Positions 54,301 to 64,000 of a stretch of 64,000 nt of DNA are shown here, one piece after another (within the stretch, counting starts at the first letter, position 1; each line of letters begins with the position of its first letter). Source of the DNA: Sphingomonas jejuensis (lineage in GTDB: Bacteria; Pseudomonadota; Alphaproteobacteria; Sphingomonadales; Sphingomonadaceae); NCBI RefSeq assembly GCF_011927695.1, contig NZ_JAATJE010000001.1, positions 868,001 to 932,000 of the forward strand, written 5' to 3'. Position numbers and translations under genes: made by a program. A model generated the notes under the pieces. It was not told where the DNA came from, searched no databases, and worked only from the letters and a program-made list of their open reading frames with translations.

Positions 54301-54817
54301 ACAGGTCGACAAGGCCGCCGCGCACCGCGAACTCGCCCGGATCGGCGACCGTGTCGACGCGGGTGTAGCCGTTTGCGCGCAGCAGCAGCGCCAGCCGGTC
54401 GAGGTCGATGCGCTCGCCGGGCGCAAGCTTCGCCACCAGCTGTCGGATGCGGAAGGGGGTGAGCGTCAGCTGCGTCACCGCATTGACGGTGGTGACGACA
54501 AGCTCCGGTCCCTTCGCCGGCTGCTGGAGCGCGTGAAGCGTGGCCAGCCGCTCGGACGTCGAGCGCAGCGAGGGCGACGCGCGGTCGTAGGGCAGGCAGT
54601 CCCATGCCGGGTAGCCGAGCAGCTTCAGCTCTGGCGCGAAAAAGGGCGCGGTGTCGATCAGCGCGCGCATCGCGATCTCGTCCGATGCGATCACGAGGAC
54701 GCGGCCCTTGGCGGCGCGCGCGAGATCGGCGGCGAGCACGGGCAGGAAGCCCTGCGGCACGCCCGCCAGGGTGAGCGGCGCCCGTGCCTTCAGGATGGTC
54801 TTCAGCGGGTCGGCCAT
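51353..54817 (-). CDS. mfd: Transcription-repair coupling factor Mfd
   Basis: The protein has 1154 residues, the usual length. It removes RNA polymerase stalled at DNA lesions and recruits UvrA. The N-terminal UvrB-homology and RID parts cover about 1-545, with DLVVHADHGIGRYEG (RNA polymerase-interacting domain). The RecG-like translocase has RLVCGDVGFGKTEVALRA (Walker A), VIVDEEQRFGV (DEEQ) and QIRGRVGRS (motif VI), followed by the translocation-in-RecG motif. It starts one base after the sdhE stop, so the two are coupled. It is convergent with the EAL gene. Confidence 0.97.
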   Translation of the reverse strand: MADPLKTILKARAPLTLAGVPQGFLPVLAADLARAAKGRVLVIASDEIAMRALIDTAPFFAPELKLLGYPAWDCLPYDRASPSLRSTSERLATLHALQQPAKGPELVVTTVNAVTQLTLTPFRIRQLVAKLAPGERIDLDRLALLLRANGYTRVDTVADPGEFAVRGGLVDLWPSGAELALRLDFFGDEIESVRQFDPADQRTVGRLDSFTLLPASEALLDEDSIKRFRTRYRERFGATATGDPLYQAISEGRRLAGMDHWLPLFEERLVTVFDHLPDDMLIVADPGAAGAAEARFEAIADYHDNRVRAQSTDPGSYRPLPTDRLYLDAAAWAQQIEDRPIHSATPFHAPDSDRVVEFGVDGPRDFAPERTAGTNIYDALATWAAEQKRAGRKLVIASYTPGSRERLGGLIADHGLHGAREADDWQSALGGSPALVVLPLDHGFTAPDVALLTEQDLLGDRLVRRARRKKSSDAFLNELATLSVGDLVVHADHGIGRYEGLTSIPVGKAPHDCVWLSYAGGDKLFVPVENIDVLSRYGSETEGVALDRLGGEAWQRRKAQMKERIRAIAGELIKTAAARALKPAEVAEPDAGYPEFIDRFPYQETEDQERAIADVVDDLGAGRPMDRLVCGDVGFGKTEVALRAAFVAAMAGMQVAVVCPTTLLARQHHLNFVERFGGFPLNIGRLSRLVPAAEAKAVKEGLASGTLDIVVGTHALLSKGIEFKRLGLVIVDEEQRFGVTHKERLKALKTDVHQLTLTATPIPRTLQMAMSGLRELSVIQTPPVDRLSVRTYVMPWDPVVVREALLREHYRGGQSFIVVPRVADLPDIEKFLREEVPEVRYVVGHGQMAASEVEERMSAFYDKRYEVLVATTIVESGLDIPSANTLIVHRADRFGLAQLYQIRGRVGRSKTRAYAYFTTPPNRRLTDTAEKRLKILSDLESLGAGFQLASHDLDIRGAGNLLGDEQSGHIKEVGFELYQSMLEDAIMLAKAGKSAPDEDDLPTKGDFSPQITVDVPVSIPEDYVPDLDLRMALYRRLNEVEETGALEGFAAELIDRFGKLPEETRNLLTLIEIKTNARRACIAKIDVGARGAVVSFHQDRFPEPEKLFGYVARLEGTAKLRPDNKLVISRAWENGRQRLNGALQLSRGLAKLVR

Positions 54818-54818
54818 G

Positions 54819-55085
54819 TCAGCGTGCGATCGGAATGTAATCCGCGCGCCGAAGGGCCTGCATCACCGTGCCCGCATAGCGCGCCGGCGGCTCCGCCGTG
54901 CCGAGCGCCCATGCCATGATGTCGACGTCCTGTTCCTCCAGGAGCGTCTCGAACAGGGCGACCTCCTCCTCGTTCCAGCTTCCCGCATAATGATCGTAGA
55001 AGCCGCCGATCAGCAGGTCCGCCTCCTTGGTGCCGCGATGCCAGGCGCGGAAGCGGAGGCGCTTGAGACGGTCGGCAAGGGTCAT
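54819..55085 (-). CDS. sdhE: Succinate dehydrogenase assembly factor SdhE
   Basis: The protein has 88 residues from the ATG at 55085, giving the standard length; longer in-frame starts exist but would add about 28 residues without family support. The conserved RGxxE motif is RGTKE, at about 17-21, in the FRAWHRGTKEADLLIGGFYD helix, and the LLEEQDVDIMAWALG segment is also characteristic. SdhE (the Sdh5/YgfY family) helps attach FAD to SdhA of complex II. It is upstream of mfd, separated by one base, and divergent from recG by 79 bases. Confidence 0.9.
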   Translation of the reverse strand: MTLADRLKRLRFRAWHRGTKEADLLIGGFYDHYAGSWNEEEVALFETLLEEQDVDIMAWALGTAEPPARYAGTVMQALRRADYIPIAR

Positions 55086-55164
55086 GCGGGCGCGGATCCA
55101 TGGACTGTCGGCCGGCAGGCGCTTTGCGTCCCGTCGGCTGCGGAGTAGGGCGTCGGACATAGCC

Positions 55165-57231
55165 ATGCGTCCGGAACTCCTCAACCCGCTGTTCACCGAG
55201 GTTCGCGCGCTGAAAGGCGTGGGGCCGCAGCTCGGGCGTCCGCTGGAGCGGCTGGGGCTGGCGCGCGTCGTCGACCTGCTGTTCCACCTGCCGACCGGCT
55301 GGACAGACCGGCGACGGATCGACCGGCTGGAGGAGGCGGTGCCGGGCGACGTCGTGACGGTGGCGCTGACCGCGACCGAATATCGCGGGGGGAGCGCGCG
55401 CGGCCCGTTCCGCGTCGATGCGGCGGACGGCGGCGGCGACCATGTCGCGATCGTCTTCTTCGGGCGCAATGGCCCGGGCTGGGCACGCAAGCTGCTGCCG
55501 TTGGGCGAGCCGCGGATCGTGTCGGGCAAGCTCGATCGCTACGGCGACACGCTGCAGATCGTGCACCCGGACCATGTGCTCCCGCCGGACGAAGGTGCGG
55601 CCCTGCCGGAGCGCGAGCCGGTCTATGGCCTGTCCGAGGGGCTGACGGGCAGCCGCCTCCAGACGCTGATCGCCGCGGCGGCTGAGCGGCTGCCGACGCT
55701 GCCGGAGTGGATCGAGCCAAGCTTGAAGGCCACGCGCGACTGGCCCGGCTTCACCGACGCGCTGCGCCGTATCCACGCGGATCCCGCGGACGCCAAGGCG
55801 CGGGAGCGGCTGGCCTATGACGAGGTCTTTGCCAACCAGCTTGCGATCATGCTCGTCCGGCAATCGACCCGGCGACGACGCGGACGGCCGCTGGCGGGCG
55901 ACGGACGGCTGCGCGCCATGCTGCGGCTGCCCTACGCACCCACCGGCGCGCAGGACCGGGCGGGTGCCGAGATCGACGGCGACATGGCGCAGGCGACGCC
56001 CATGCTCCGGCTGCTGCAGGGCGACGTTGGGTCGGGCAAGACGCTGGTGGCCCTGCGCGCGTTGCTGACCGCGGTTGAGGCGGGGGCGCAGGGCGCACTG
56101 CTGGCGCCGACCGAAATCCTGGCGCGGCAGCATCACGAGAACCTGTCGCGAATGCTGTCGGGGGTGCCGGTTACGATCGCGATCCTGACCGGACGCGAGA
56201 AGGGGCGGGTGCGCGAATCAGTGTTGATGGGGCTGGCGGACGGGTCGGTCGACATCCTGATCGGCACGCATGCCATCTTCCAGGATGCCGTGCGCTACCG
56301 CTCGCTCGGCCTTGTCGTGGTGGATGAGCAGCACCGCTTTGGCGTCGCGCAGCGGTTGATGCTTGCCGCCAAGGCGGAGGTGCCGCCGCACCTGCTGGTC
56401 ATGACGGCAACGCCCATTCCACGCACGCTGACCCTGACCACGCATGGCGAGATGGACGTCAGCCGGCTCGACGAGATGCCGCCCGGCCGCCAGCCGATCG
56501 AGACGCGGGTGATGTCGGCCGAGCGGCTGGGCGAGGTGGTCGACGGCCTTGCCCGCCATGTCGAGGCGGGCGGACAGGCCTATTGGGTGTGCCCGCTGGT
56601 GGAGGAGAGCGAGAGCAGCGACCAGGCCGCTGCCGAGGCACGGGCCGAAACGCTCAGGCTTCGCTTCGGGCACGACCGGATCGGCCTGGTGCATGGGCGG
56701 ATGAAGGGGCCGGACAAGGATGCCGTCATGGCCGCCTTTGCCGCCGGCGACATCCCCGTTCTTGTCGCGACCACCGTGATCGAAGTGGGGGTCGATGTGC
56801 CCAATGCGACGCTGATGATCATCGAGGGCGCCGATCGCTTCGGCCTGGCCCAGCTGCACCAGCTGCGCGGGCGGGTGGGGCGGGGGCCGGGACGGTCGGT
56901 GTGCCTGCTGCTGCGCGGCAGCGCGCTGTCGGAGACGTCGCGCGCGCGCCTGGCGCTGATGCGGGAGACAAACGACGGCTTTCGGATCGCGGAGGAGGAC
57001 CTCCGGCTGCGGGGCGCGGGCGAGCTACTCGGCACGCGCCAGTCGGGAGAAAGCCGGTTCCGCCTGGCGACGCCGGAGCTGCTGCAGTCACTGGTCCCGG
57101 CGGCCACGGATGATGCCCGCTTGCTGGTCGATCGTGACGGCGGGCTGGCAGGACCGCGGGGCGATGCGGCCCGCACCGCGCTTTATCTGTTCGAACGGGA
57201 CGCCGGGGTGGAGCTGCTCCGCTCCGGATGA
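55165..57231 (+). CDS. recG: ATP-dependent DNA helicase RecG
   Basis: The protein has 688 residues from the ATG at 55165; an earlier in-frame start would overlap the sdhE gene. RecG reverses stalled forks and migrates Holliday junctions. The wedge domain with an OB fold covers about 1-190 (RALKGVGPQLGRPLERLG near the start). The helicase has LLQGDVGSGKTLVAL (Walker A), VVVDEQHRFGV (DExH), VMTATPIPRTL, and QLRGRVGRG (motif VI). The C-terminus carries the RecG-type translocation segment, shared with Mfd encoded on the other side of sdhE. Its stop is four bases from the convergent PilZ gene. Confidence 0.97.
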   Translation: MRPELLNPLFTEVRALKGVGPQLGRPLERLGLARVVDLLFHLPTGWTDRRRIDRLEEAVPGDVVTVALTATEYRGGSARGPFRVDAADGGGDHVAIVFFGRNGPGWARKLLPLGEPRIVSGKLDRYGDTLQIVHPDHVLPPDEGAALPEREPVYGLSEGLTGSRLQTLIAAAAERLPTLPEWIEPSLKATRDWPGFTDALRRIHADPADAKARERLAYDEVFANQLAIMLVRQSTRRRRGRPLAGDGRLRAMLRLPYAPTGAQDRAGAEIDGDMAQATPMLRLLQGDVGSGKTLVALRALLTAVEAGAQGALLAPTEILARQHHENLSRMLSGVPVTIAILTGREKGRVRESVLMGLADGSVDILIGTHAIFQDAVRYRSLGLVVVDEQHRFGVAQRLMLAAKAEVPPHLLVMTATPIPRTLTLTTHGEMDVSRLDEMPPGRQPIETRVMSAERLGEVVDGLARHVEAGGQAYWVCPLVEESESSDQAAAEARAETLRLRFGHDRIGLVHGRMKGPDKDAVMAAFAAGDIPVLVATTVIEVGVDVPNATLMIIEGADRFGLAQLHQLRGRVGRGPGRSVCLLLRGSALSETSRARLALMRETNDGFRIAEEDLRLRGAGELLGTRQSGESRFRLATPELLQSLVPAATDDARLLVDRDGGLAGPRGDAARTALYLFERDAGVELLRSG

Positions 57232-57235
57232 GGGG

Positions 57236-57565
57236 TCAGCGCGTGCCGCGCACCAGTTCCGTCAGCATGTCGAGATAGGCGACCAGGCCGACCATCTCCT
57301 CGAACTGACAGCCGATGCGTCCACCGAGCGACCAGCGGATCTCCGCCGTCACCGCGCCCACCACCGGAAGCTTCAGGTAGAGCTTGTGCCCCACCTCCAG
57401 CTCCTCGTCGGTGCGCGCCATGAAGCCGTTGGCCGACACGTTCACGATCTGGAGCGGAACCGTCATGCCGTTCGGGCGGCGCGCACGGGTGCGGTAGAAC
57501 ACCTCCTCGCGCGGCTCCGACCGCTGATCCTTCACCGCAACATTGCCGCCAAACAAGGCCATCAA
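57236..57565 (-). CDS. PilZ domain protein
   Basis: The protein has 109 residues, a single PilZ domain. The c-di-GMP-binding RxxxR motif appears as RSEPREE near residue 15, and the second motif appears as NVSANGFM where the consensus is (D/N)xSxxG. The FEEMVGLVAYLDMLTELVRG tail is helical. It is probably a c-di-GMP effector; the EAL phosphodiesterase at 49312 acts on the same messenger. A second ATG follows the first (MM). It lies 94 bases downstream of tyrS in the same direction. The target process is unknown. Confidence 0.85.
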   Translation of the reverse strand: MMALFGGNVAVKDQRSEPREEVFYRTRARRPNGMTVPLQIVNVSANGFMARTDEELEVGHKLYLKLPVVGAVTAEIRWSLGGRIGCQFEEMVGLVAYLDMLTELVRGTR

Positions 57566-57659
57566 CCGGCCCTTTCTTCGCCAACCGAGCCGTCAACCTA
57601 TGGCGGAGTTCGTTAAGCCGGGGCCAAGCAACGCAGTTAATCGCGACGAAGCGCGTGCT

Positions 57660-58886
57660 CTAAGCCACCAGAAGGCCGTGATTTTTCTTCCCCGCCGAAA
57701 GCTTCACCGTGGCACCCGGCGCCACCGTGACGGTCATGGCGTCGTCGGACACCTTTTCTCCATCGACGCGCGCGCCGCCGCCCTTGACCAGGCGACGCGC
57801 CTCTCCCTTCGAGGCGGCGAGGCCGAGGCCCACCAGGCCGTCCACAAGCGCGATGCTTCCGCCTGCCACGGTGAGGGTCGGGAGCGCGGCACCGGCGGCA
57901 CCCTCCTCAAAGGTCCGGCGGGCCGTCTCCGCCGCCTCGCGTGCCGCCTCGACGCCGTGGGCCAATGACGTCGCCTCGTCGGCGAGCCGCTTCTTGGCTT
58001 CGTTGATCTCGGCACCCTCCAGCGCTTCAAGCGCGGCGATCTCGGCCAGTGGCACGTCGGTGAACAGGCGCAGGAAGCGGCCGACATCGGCGTCCTGCGT
58101 GTTCCGCCAGAACTGCCAATAGTCGTAGGGCGCCAGGCTGTCGGCGTTCAGCCAAACCGCGCCCGACACGGTCTTGCCCATCTTCTGTCCGTCGGCGGTG
58201 GTCAGCAGCGGGGTGGTGAGCCCGAACACCTCCGTCCCGTCCGCGCGGCGGGCAAGCTCCACGCCGTTGACGATGTTGCCCCACTGGTCGGACCCGCCCA
58301 TCTGCAGGCGGCAGCCATGCAGCCGCGACAGTTCCCGAAAGTCATAGGCCTGGAGGATCATGTAGTTGAATTCGAGAAAGGAGAGCGACTGCTCCCGGTC
58401 CAGCCGCAGCTTGACCGAATCGAAGCTGAGCATCCGGTTGACGGAGAAGTGCCGGCCGATGTCCCGGAGGAACGGGAGATATTCGAGCCGGTCGAGCCAT
58501 TCGGCATTGTCGAGCATCACCGCATCGGTCGGCCCGTCGCCGAAGGTCAGGAAGCGCTCGAACACCCGCCGGATCGAGGCCACGTTCGCCCGAATGATTT
58601 CCTCCGACAGCAGCGACCGGGCATCGTCCTTGAAGCTGGGGTCCCCCACCTTCCCGGTGCCGCCGCCCATCAGCACGATCGGCTTGTGCCCGGCCTGCTG
58701 CAGCCGGCGCAGCATCATGATCTGGACGAGACTGCCGACATGAAGCGACGGCGCGGTCGGATCGAAGCCGATATAGCCCGGAACGACGGTGGTGGCGGCA
58801 AGCGCGTCGAGCGCGGCCGCGTCCGTCACCTGGTGGATGTAGCCGCGTTCGTCGAGCAGGCGTAGGAGCTGTGATGTGTAGGCCAT
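57660..58886 (-). CDS. tyrS: Tyrosyl-tRNA synthetase
   Basis: The protein has 408 residues. The class I HIGH-like motif is SLHVGSL and the KMSKS-like motif is KMGKT. Tyrosine recognition residues sit in [29 protein letters not shown]. The C-terminal S4-like domain (about 340-408) includes [22 protein letters not shown]. It charges tRNA-Tyr. It is divergent from anmK with only about 32-41 bases between the starts, so their promoters overlap or lie inside the neighbouring gene. Length is normal. Confidence 0.97.
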   Translation of the reverse strand: MAYTSQLLRLLDERGYIHQVTDAAALDALAATTVVPGYIGFDPTAPSLHVGSLVQIMMLRRLQQAGHKPIVLMGGGTGKVGDPSFKDDARSLLSEEIIRANVASIRRVFERFLTFGDGPTDAVMLDNAEWLDRLEYLPFLRDIGRHFSVNRMLSFDSVKLRLDREQSLSFLEFNYMILQAYDFRELSRLHGCRLQMGGSDQWGNIVNGVELARRADGTEVFGLTTPLLTTADGQKMGKTVSGAVWLNADSLAPYDYWQFWRNTQDADVGRFLRLFTDVPLAEIAALEALEGAEINEAKKRLADEATSLAHGVEAAREAAETARRTFEEGAAGAALPTLTVAGGSIALVDGLVGLGLAASKGEARRLVKGGGARVDGEKVSDDAMTVTVAPGATVKLSAGKKNHGLLVA

Positions 58887-58918
58887 GACGCCGGCCGACT
58901 AGCATAGGGAGGAAGCGC

Positions 58919-59986
58919 TTGGACAGCATGACGGCGATTGGCCTGATGTCAGGCACATCGCGCGACGGCATCGATGCGGCGTTGATCCGGACGGACGGCG
59001 AGGGCGCGATCAAGCGCATTGATTTCAGGTCCGAGCCCTATGACGACCTGTTTCGGGACCGGCTGGCGTCCGCATGCCGCCGGGCGATCGACATGGCCGC
59101 GCCGGCCGCCGACAGCATGATCGACGATGTCGCGGCCGAACTGACCGAACGCCATGCGCGCATCGTCGCCGGGTGGGATGCGGACGTGATCGGCTTTCAC
59201 GGGCACACGGTGGCGCATCGGCCGGACCGCGGCTGGACCTGGCAGATCGGTGACGGCGCGGCGCTGGCGCGGCAGACGGCGATCGACGTGGTGGCCGACC
59301 TGCGCAGCGACGACGTGGCGGCGGGCGGGCAGGGCGCGCCGCTGCTGCCCGTCTATCACCGGGCGCTGACCCGGGGGCTGGAAAAGCCGACGGGCGTGCT
59401 CAACCTGGGCGGGGTCGCCAACCTGACGCTGATCGGCGCGGACGGCAGCCTGGTCGCGTTCGACACCGGCATGGCGAGCGCGCTGATCGACGACTGGATG
59501 CAGCTGAACGGTGCCGGCAGCTTCGACGCGAACGGCGACGCGGCGGGCGCCGGACGCGTCAACGAGGCGGTGGTGACGGCGATGCTCGACCATCCCTGGT
59601 TCGATCAGCCGCCGCCCAAATCCATCGATCGGGAGGATTTCACGCTGGAGCCGGTCCGCGGCCTCGCGCTGGAGGATGGCGCCGCGACGCTGACCGCGTT
59701 CAGCGCCCGGGCCGTTGCGCTGGCGCTGCAGGTGACCGCGGCGCGCCCAGCGCGTCTGATCGTGGCGGGCGGCGGGCGCCGCAACGCCACGCTGATGCGG
59801 ATGATTGAGGAAGCGACCGGCGTGGAGGTGGAGGCCGCCGACCTGCACGGCTGGAACGGCGACGCGGTGGAGGCGGAAGGATTCGCCTACATGGCCGTGC
59901 GCAGCCTGCGTGGCCTGCCGATCAGCTTTCCCGGGACCACGGGCGCGCCCAGGGAGATGACGGGCGGGACGCTGCACCGCCATTAA
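58919..59986 (+). CDS. anmK: 1,6-anhydro-N-acetylmuramate kinase
   Basis: The protein has 352 residues from the ATG at 58928, or 355 from a TTG at 58919. The GGGAGGA ribosome site (58907-58913) is five bases from the TTG but 14 from the ATG, so I list the TTG start and keep the ATG as an alternative. The AnmK signature GLMSGTSRDGID lies at the N-terminus; VIGFHGHTVAHRP, LNLGGVANLTLI and VAGGGRRNATLM are further family motifs. It opens the anhydro ring of recycled MurNAc to give MurNAc 6-phosphate. AmgK and MurU in this window act later in the same pathway. Confidence 0.94.
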   Translation: MDSMTAIGLMSGTSRDGIDAALIRTDGEGAIKRIDFRSEPYDDLFRDRLASACRRAIDMAAPAADSMIDDVAAELTERHARIVAGWDADVIGFHGHTVAHRPDRGWTWQIGDGAALARQTAIDVVADLRSDDVAAGGQGAPLLPVYHRALTRGLEKPTGVLNLGGVANLTLIGADGSLVAFDTGMASALIDDWMQLNGAGSFDANGDAAGAGRVNEAVVTAMLDHPWFDQPPPKSIDREDFTLEPVRGLALEDGAATLTAFSARAVALALQVTAARPARLIVAGGGRRNATLMRMIEEATGVEVEAADLHGWNGDAVEAEGFAYMAVRSLRGLPISFPGTTGAPREMTGGTLHRH

Positions 59987-60004
59987 CGATGCGCAAACCG
60001 CTCT

Positions 60005-60016
60005 CAACATATGTTG
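60005..60016. promoter_or_regulatory. 12-bp palindrome upstream of the chemoreceptor gene
   Basis: CAACATATGTTG is a perfect 12-base palindrome 31 bases before the chemoreceptor start. It could be an operator for a dimeric regulator or only a chance feature; no known regulator is assigned. Confidence 0.3.
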
Positions 60017-60046
60017 GGCCGTTCAAGTTCGAGCGGGCGGGCGTGT

Positions 60047-61444
60047 ATGCGGGAAGGTGTCATTGCGGCGGATCCCAGGGCGATCGGCGATGCCGCGCGG
60101 GCGTGCGGCTCGCTCGCCGTCGGCTGCACGGCCGAAGCCGGGCGGATCGGCAATCTGTCGAGCAGCCTGAACGCGCAGCTGGAGACGCTGAACGCACTTG
60201 AGACCGTGACGGGAGCCCTGGAGCGCGACCAGCGCCGGGCGGCCGACGCCACCGACGAGGCGCGCCTGCTGTCCGAGCGCGCCCGCGCGTCGCTCGAGAG
60301 CGGGCGGGACGCCATCGCGCTGTCGATGGCCGAGTTCGCCGACATCACCCAGCTGGTGGTGCGCCTTGGCGAGCAGGTGACGGGCTTTGCCGCCGCGATG
60401 ACGCAGGTGCGCCGGGTGACCGAAGGCATCGACGCGATCGCCAAGACCACCAACATGCTGGCGCTGAACGCGACCATCGAGGCGGAGCGGGCAGGGAGCG
60501 CCGGCCGCAGCTTCGCCGTGGTCGCGGCCGAGGTGAAGAAGCTCGCCCAGGACACGCGCATCGCCGTCGAGGAGATCAGCGCCACCACCGGATCGCTGGG
60601 CCGCGAGGCCGATGCCTTTGTTGACGAGATCAGCCGCGGCGTCGGGCGCAGCCGCGTGGCGCAGAGCCGCTTTGAGAAGGTCAACGACACCGTGAGCGAA
60701 GTGTCCGAGATCGTCGCGCAGGTGGAACGGCAGTCGGACGGAATCGCCCGGTCGACCGCGCTGATCCATGACAGCGTGCGGCGCGTGCAGGACGGGCTTG
60801 CCGGCTTCACGCGGGAAGCGCGGGCGAACGGCGAGCTGCTCGGCACGGCGCGTATTGAGATGGAGAAGCTCGAAAGGCTCTCCAACCGGATGTTCGACCG
60901 GTTGGTGCACAGCGGGTTCGCAGCCGACGACCAGCCCTATGTCGACCTCGCGCTGCGCGTGGCAGCAGAGGTGACGGAGATCGTCGAGACGGCGATCAAC
61001 GACGGGCGCATCAGCGCCGCGGCCGTGTTCGACACCAATTATCGCCCGATTCCCGGGTCAGATCCGGAGCGCTTCGACAACGGCTTTGCCGATTTCGCGG
61101 ACCGCCACCTGCGCGTTATCCTGGATCGGGTGACCGACGCCGATCCCCGGATCTTCGGCTCCGTCTGTTCGGACGTGAACGGCTATCTTCCGACCCATCT
61201 TTCCGGCACGTCCAAGGCGCCGCGCGCCGGGGATGCGGAGTGGAACAACCGCAACCGCCGGAACCGGATGATCGTGCTGGACGACGCGACATCGCGCGCG
61301 ATCGCCAGCGACGCGGCCTTCATGATGGCGGTCTATCGTCCCGACGATTCGTCGATCAGCGATACGGTGAAGAACGTGTTCGTGCCACTGCGCTTCCACG
61401 GTCGGCGCTGGGGCAATTTCGAGATCGCCTACCGGGACGCCTGA
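60047..61444 (+). CDS. Soluble methyl-accepting chemotaxis-type protein
   Basis: The protein has 465 residues from the ATG at 60047; an ATG twelve codons earlier is possible. There is no transmembrane helix, so it is cytoplasmic. The helical signalling domain (about 40-290) carries the hairpin tip [20 protein letters not shown], the CheA/CheW contact motif. The C-terminal globular domain (about 300-465) contains [18 protein letters not shown] and [18 protein letters not shown] and is likely sensory. I cannot name its ligand. No che genes are nearby. It lies 60 bases after anmK. Confidence 0.85.
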   Translation: MREGVIAADPRAIGDAARACGSLAVGCTAEAGRIGNLSSSLNAQLETLNALETVTGALERDQRRAADATDEARLLSERARASLESGRDAIALSMAEFADITQLVVRLGEQVTGFAAAMTQVRRVTEGIDAIAKTTNMLALNATIEAERAGSAGRSFAVVAAEVKKLAQDTRIAVEEISATTGSLGREADAFVDEISRGVGRSRVAQSRFEKVNDTVSEVSEIVAQVERQSDGIARSTALIHDSVRRVQDGLAGFTREARANGELLGTARIEMEKLERLSNRMFDRLVHSGFAADDQPYVDLALRVAAEVTEIVETAINDGRISAAAVFDTNYRPIPGSDPERFDNGFADFADRHLRVILDRVTDADPRIFGSVCSDVNGYLPTHLSGTSKAPRAGDAEWNNRNRRNRMIVLDDATSRAIASDAAFMMAVYRPDDSSISDTVKNVFVPLRFHGRRWGNFEIAYRDA

Positions 61445-61467
61445 TCGTCCCGGCGGCGCCCGGTGTG

Positions 61468-62148
61468 TCAGGCGGCGCCGGCCACCGGCGTCAGATCACC
61501 GCCACGGGCATGGTGACGCGCTTCCAGAAGGCTCCAAAAGCCGCGATGCTGGGCCAGAAGCTGCTCGGCACCGAAGGTGACGGCGCGCGCACGTGCGGCG
61601 TCCGTTCGGCCGATCCAGGCGAGGACCAGATCGCCGGGGGGAAGCGCGCTGGGTGTCGCGTCGACGCCGAAGCGCAGCGCCACCAGGTTCAGCGTTTCGC
61701 GCATCGCGGCCCAATCGAGGATCAGCGCGGCCGCCGCGCCAAGCGTGCAACCGGCGCGGTCGGACCGGCCCAGCGTTTCAAGGACATGGCGTTGCTGCAG
61801 CAGCGCGGCCTCGCTCGCGGCCTGGCCGGGGGTGCCCGGGACGGGGCCGGCGGCGGCGGCGATCTGCGCCAGCAGCGCGCGCTCCCCGGCAAAGGCGATG
61901 GCGGCGGTGCCCATCCAGTCGGGCGCGTGGAGATCGCCCGCGGCCGCGTCGATCAGGCCGGGATGACGGCCGTGGAGGGCGCACAGGTGATGCACGAAAT
62001 CGGTGCGGGCGCGCAGCGCCGGCGCATCGGCCGATCGGGCGAGCGCCGCGCGGTGCGGATGGGACACGCTGCCGTCCATCGCGGCCGACCGGGCGATCCG
62101 CACCGCCGCCGCATGTCCGATCGTGTCGCCTGCAACGCTGACTTCCAT
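61468..62148 (-). CDS. Protein of unknown function, 226 residues
   Basis: The protein starts at an ATG with GGGGGAG four bases upstream, and has no signal peptide or membrane span. It is Ala-rich and mostly helical, with Trp residues in APDWMG, ILDWAAM, AWIGRT and GFWSLL. I do not recognise a family. It lies 82 bases downstream of rpoD in the same direction and convergent with the chemoreceptor gene. Its ribosome site is embedded in an eight-base-pair hairpin (62155-62181), which could limit translation. Confidence 0.6.
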   Translation of the reverse strand: MEVSVAGDTIGHAAAVRIARSAAMDGSVSHPHRAALARSADAPALRARTDFVHHLCALHGRHPGLIDAAAGDLHAPDWMGTAAIAFAGERALLAQIAAAAGPVPGTPGQAASEAALLQQRHVLETLGRSDRAGCTLGAAAALILDWAAMRETLNLVALRFGVDATPSALPPGDLVLAWIGRTDAARARAVTFGAEQLLAQHRGFWSLLEARHHARGGDLTPVAGAA

Positions 62149-62154
62149 GGATCT

Positions 62155-62181
62155 CCCCCGCGCAAACCGTTTACGCGGGGG
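62155..62181 (-). promoter_or_regulatory. Hairpin covering the ribosome site of the 62148 gene
   Basis: An eight-base-pair perfect GC stem (62155-62162 with 62174-62181) with an eleven-base loop includes most of the GGGGGAG ribosome site. It may reduce translation or be the end of the rpoD transcript; there is no T run. Confidence 0.35.
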
Positions 62182-62194
62182 TGACCCTAGAGGC

Positions 62195-62220
62195 GGCTCG
62201 TAAAGGGGCCGTTACGAACC
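62195..62220 (-). terminator. Stem-loop just after rpoD
   Basis: On the minus-strand RNA a nine-base-pair stem with one G-U pair (62195-62203 with 62212-62220) and an eight-base loop begins ten bases after the rpoD stop. It has no clear U run and so is a weak terminator candidate. Confidence 0.35.
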
Positions 62221-62230
62221 GACCGCTGCC

Positions 62231-64000
<1,770 letters not shown>

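Noticed and set aside
51386-54919. A 1177-codon plus-strand frame opposite mfd
   Set aside because: It is fully antisense to the well-conserved mfd gene; long open antisense frames are expected from high third-position GC, and the product is Arg/Ala/Gln-rich without domains.
57566-57659. A CtrA full site in the tyrS-PilZ gap
   Set aside because: Two TTAA elements are present but about 20 bases apart rather than seven, so the arrangement does not fit.

Overview
The window is a gene-dense, GC-rich stretch of a bacterial chromosome that reads as a member of the Sphingomonadaceae (Sphingomonas-like Alphaproteobacteria). The evidence is a DivL-type pseudo-histidine kinase, alphaproteobacterial addB-addA genes, a sphingomonad-style TonB receptor, the divergent arrangement of sdhE-mfd and recG, and RpoD with a long acidic insert. 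I see no prophage, insertion sequence, CRISPR array, rRNA operon or obvious genomic island. Coding is housekeeping plus accessory envelope genes on both strands. The assignment to a family is inference from gene content, not from a database comparison.

Region by region. 1-2.4 kb: the first codons of a minus-strand gene cut by the window edge, a phased repeat array resembling Pho boxes, a secreted PQQ-type sugar dehydrogenase and a lipoprotein hydrolase. 2.4-8.3 kb: the tRNA-Trp/secE/nusG/rplKA/rplJL translation-transcription cluster on the minus strand, broken by a CAP-domain lipoprotein and by an opposite-strand 2-oxoglutarate oxygenase; rpoBC does not follow rplL. 8.3-13 kb: small lipoprotein, S9 peptidase, polysaccharide deacetylase coupled to a DUF5694-like protein. 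13-22.8 kb: asd with a coupled hydrolase, SIMPL protein, SDR, DUF1697, AMP nucleosidase, peroxiredoxin, YqgE, a secreted unknown, and ahcY behind a perfect 20-bp inverted repeat. 22.9-29.4 kb: a TonB-dependent receptor broken by an in-frame TGA, and a large secreted beta-propeller/amidohydrolase.

29.4-40.7 kb is one tightly packed plus-strand locus: divL, tsaE, amgK, murU, addB, addA and trxA. The first four junctions overlap or nearly do, so cell-cycle control, tRNA modification, peptidoglycan recycling and double-strand-break repair are co-transcribed. 40.7-49.2 kb: argJ with a membrane glycosyltransferase-like protein, secA with a coupled periplasmic protein, tRNA-Asn, and the coupled pair moaA-nadK. 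49.3-64 kb: an EAL phosphodiesterase with degenerate GGDEF, mfd and sdhE divergent from recG, a PilZ protein, tyrS divergent from anmK, a soluble chemoreceptor, an unknown protein and the truncated 5'-incomplete rpoD.

Functional links inside the window: AnmK, AmgK and MurU are three steps of the MurNAc recycling bypass; the EAL and PilZ proteins are both c-di-GMP proteins; RecG and Mfd share a translocation module and sit side by side with SdhE. The points most worth a second look are the Pho-box-like array at 90-133, the inverted repeat before ahcY, the nonsense codon in the TonB receptor, the tyrosine in place of the phospho-accepting histidine in DivL, and the oxygenase embedded between ribosomal protein genes.
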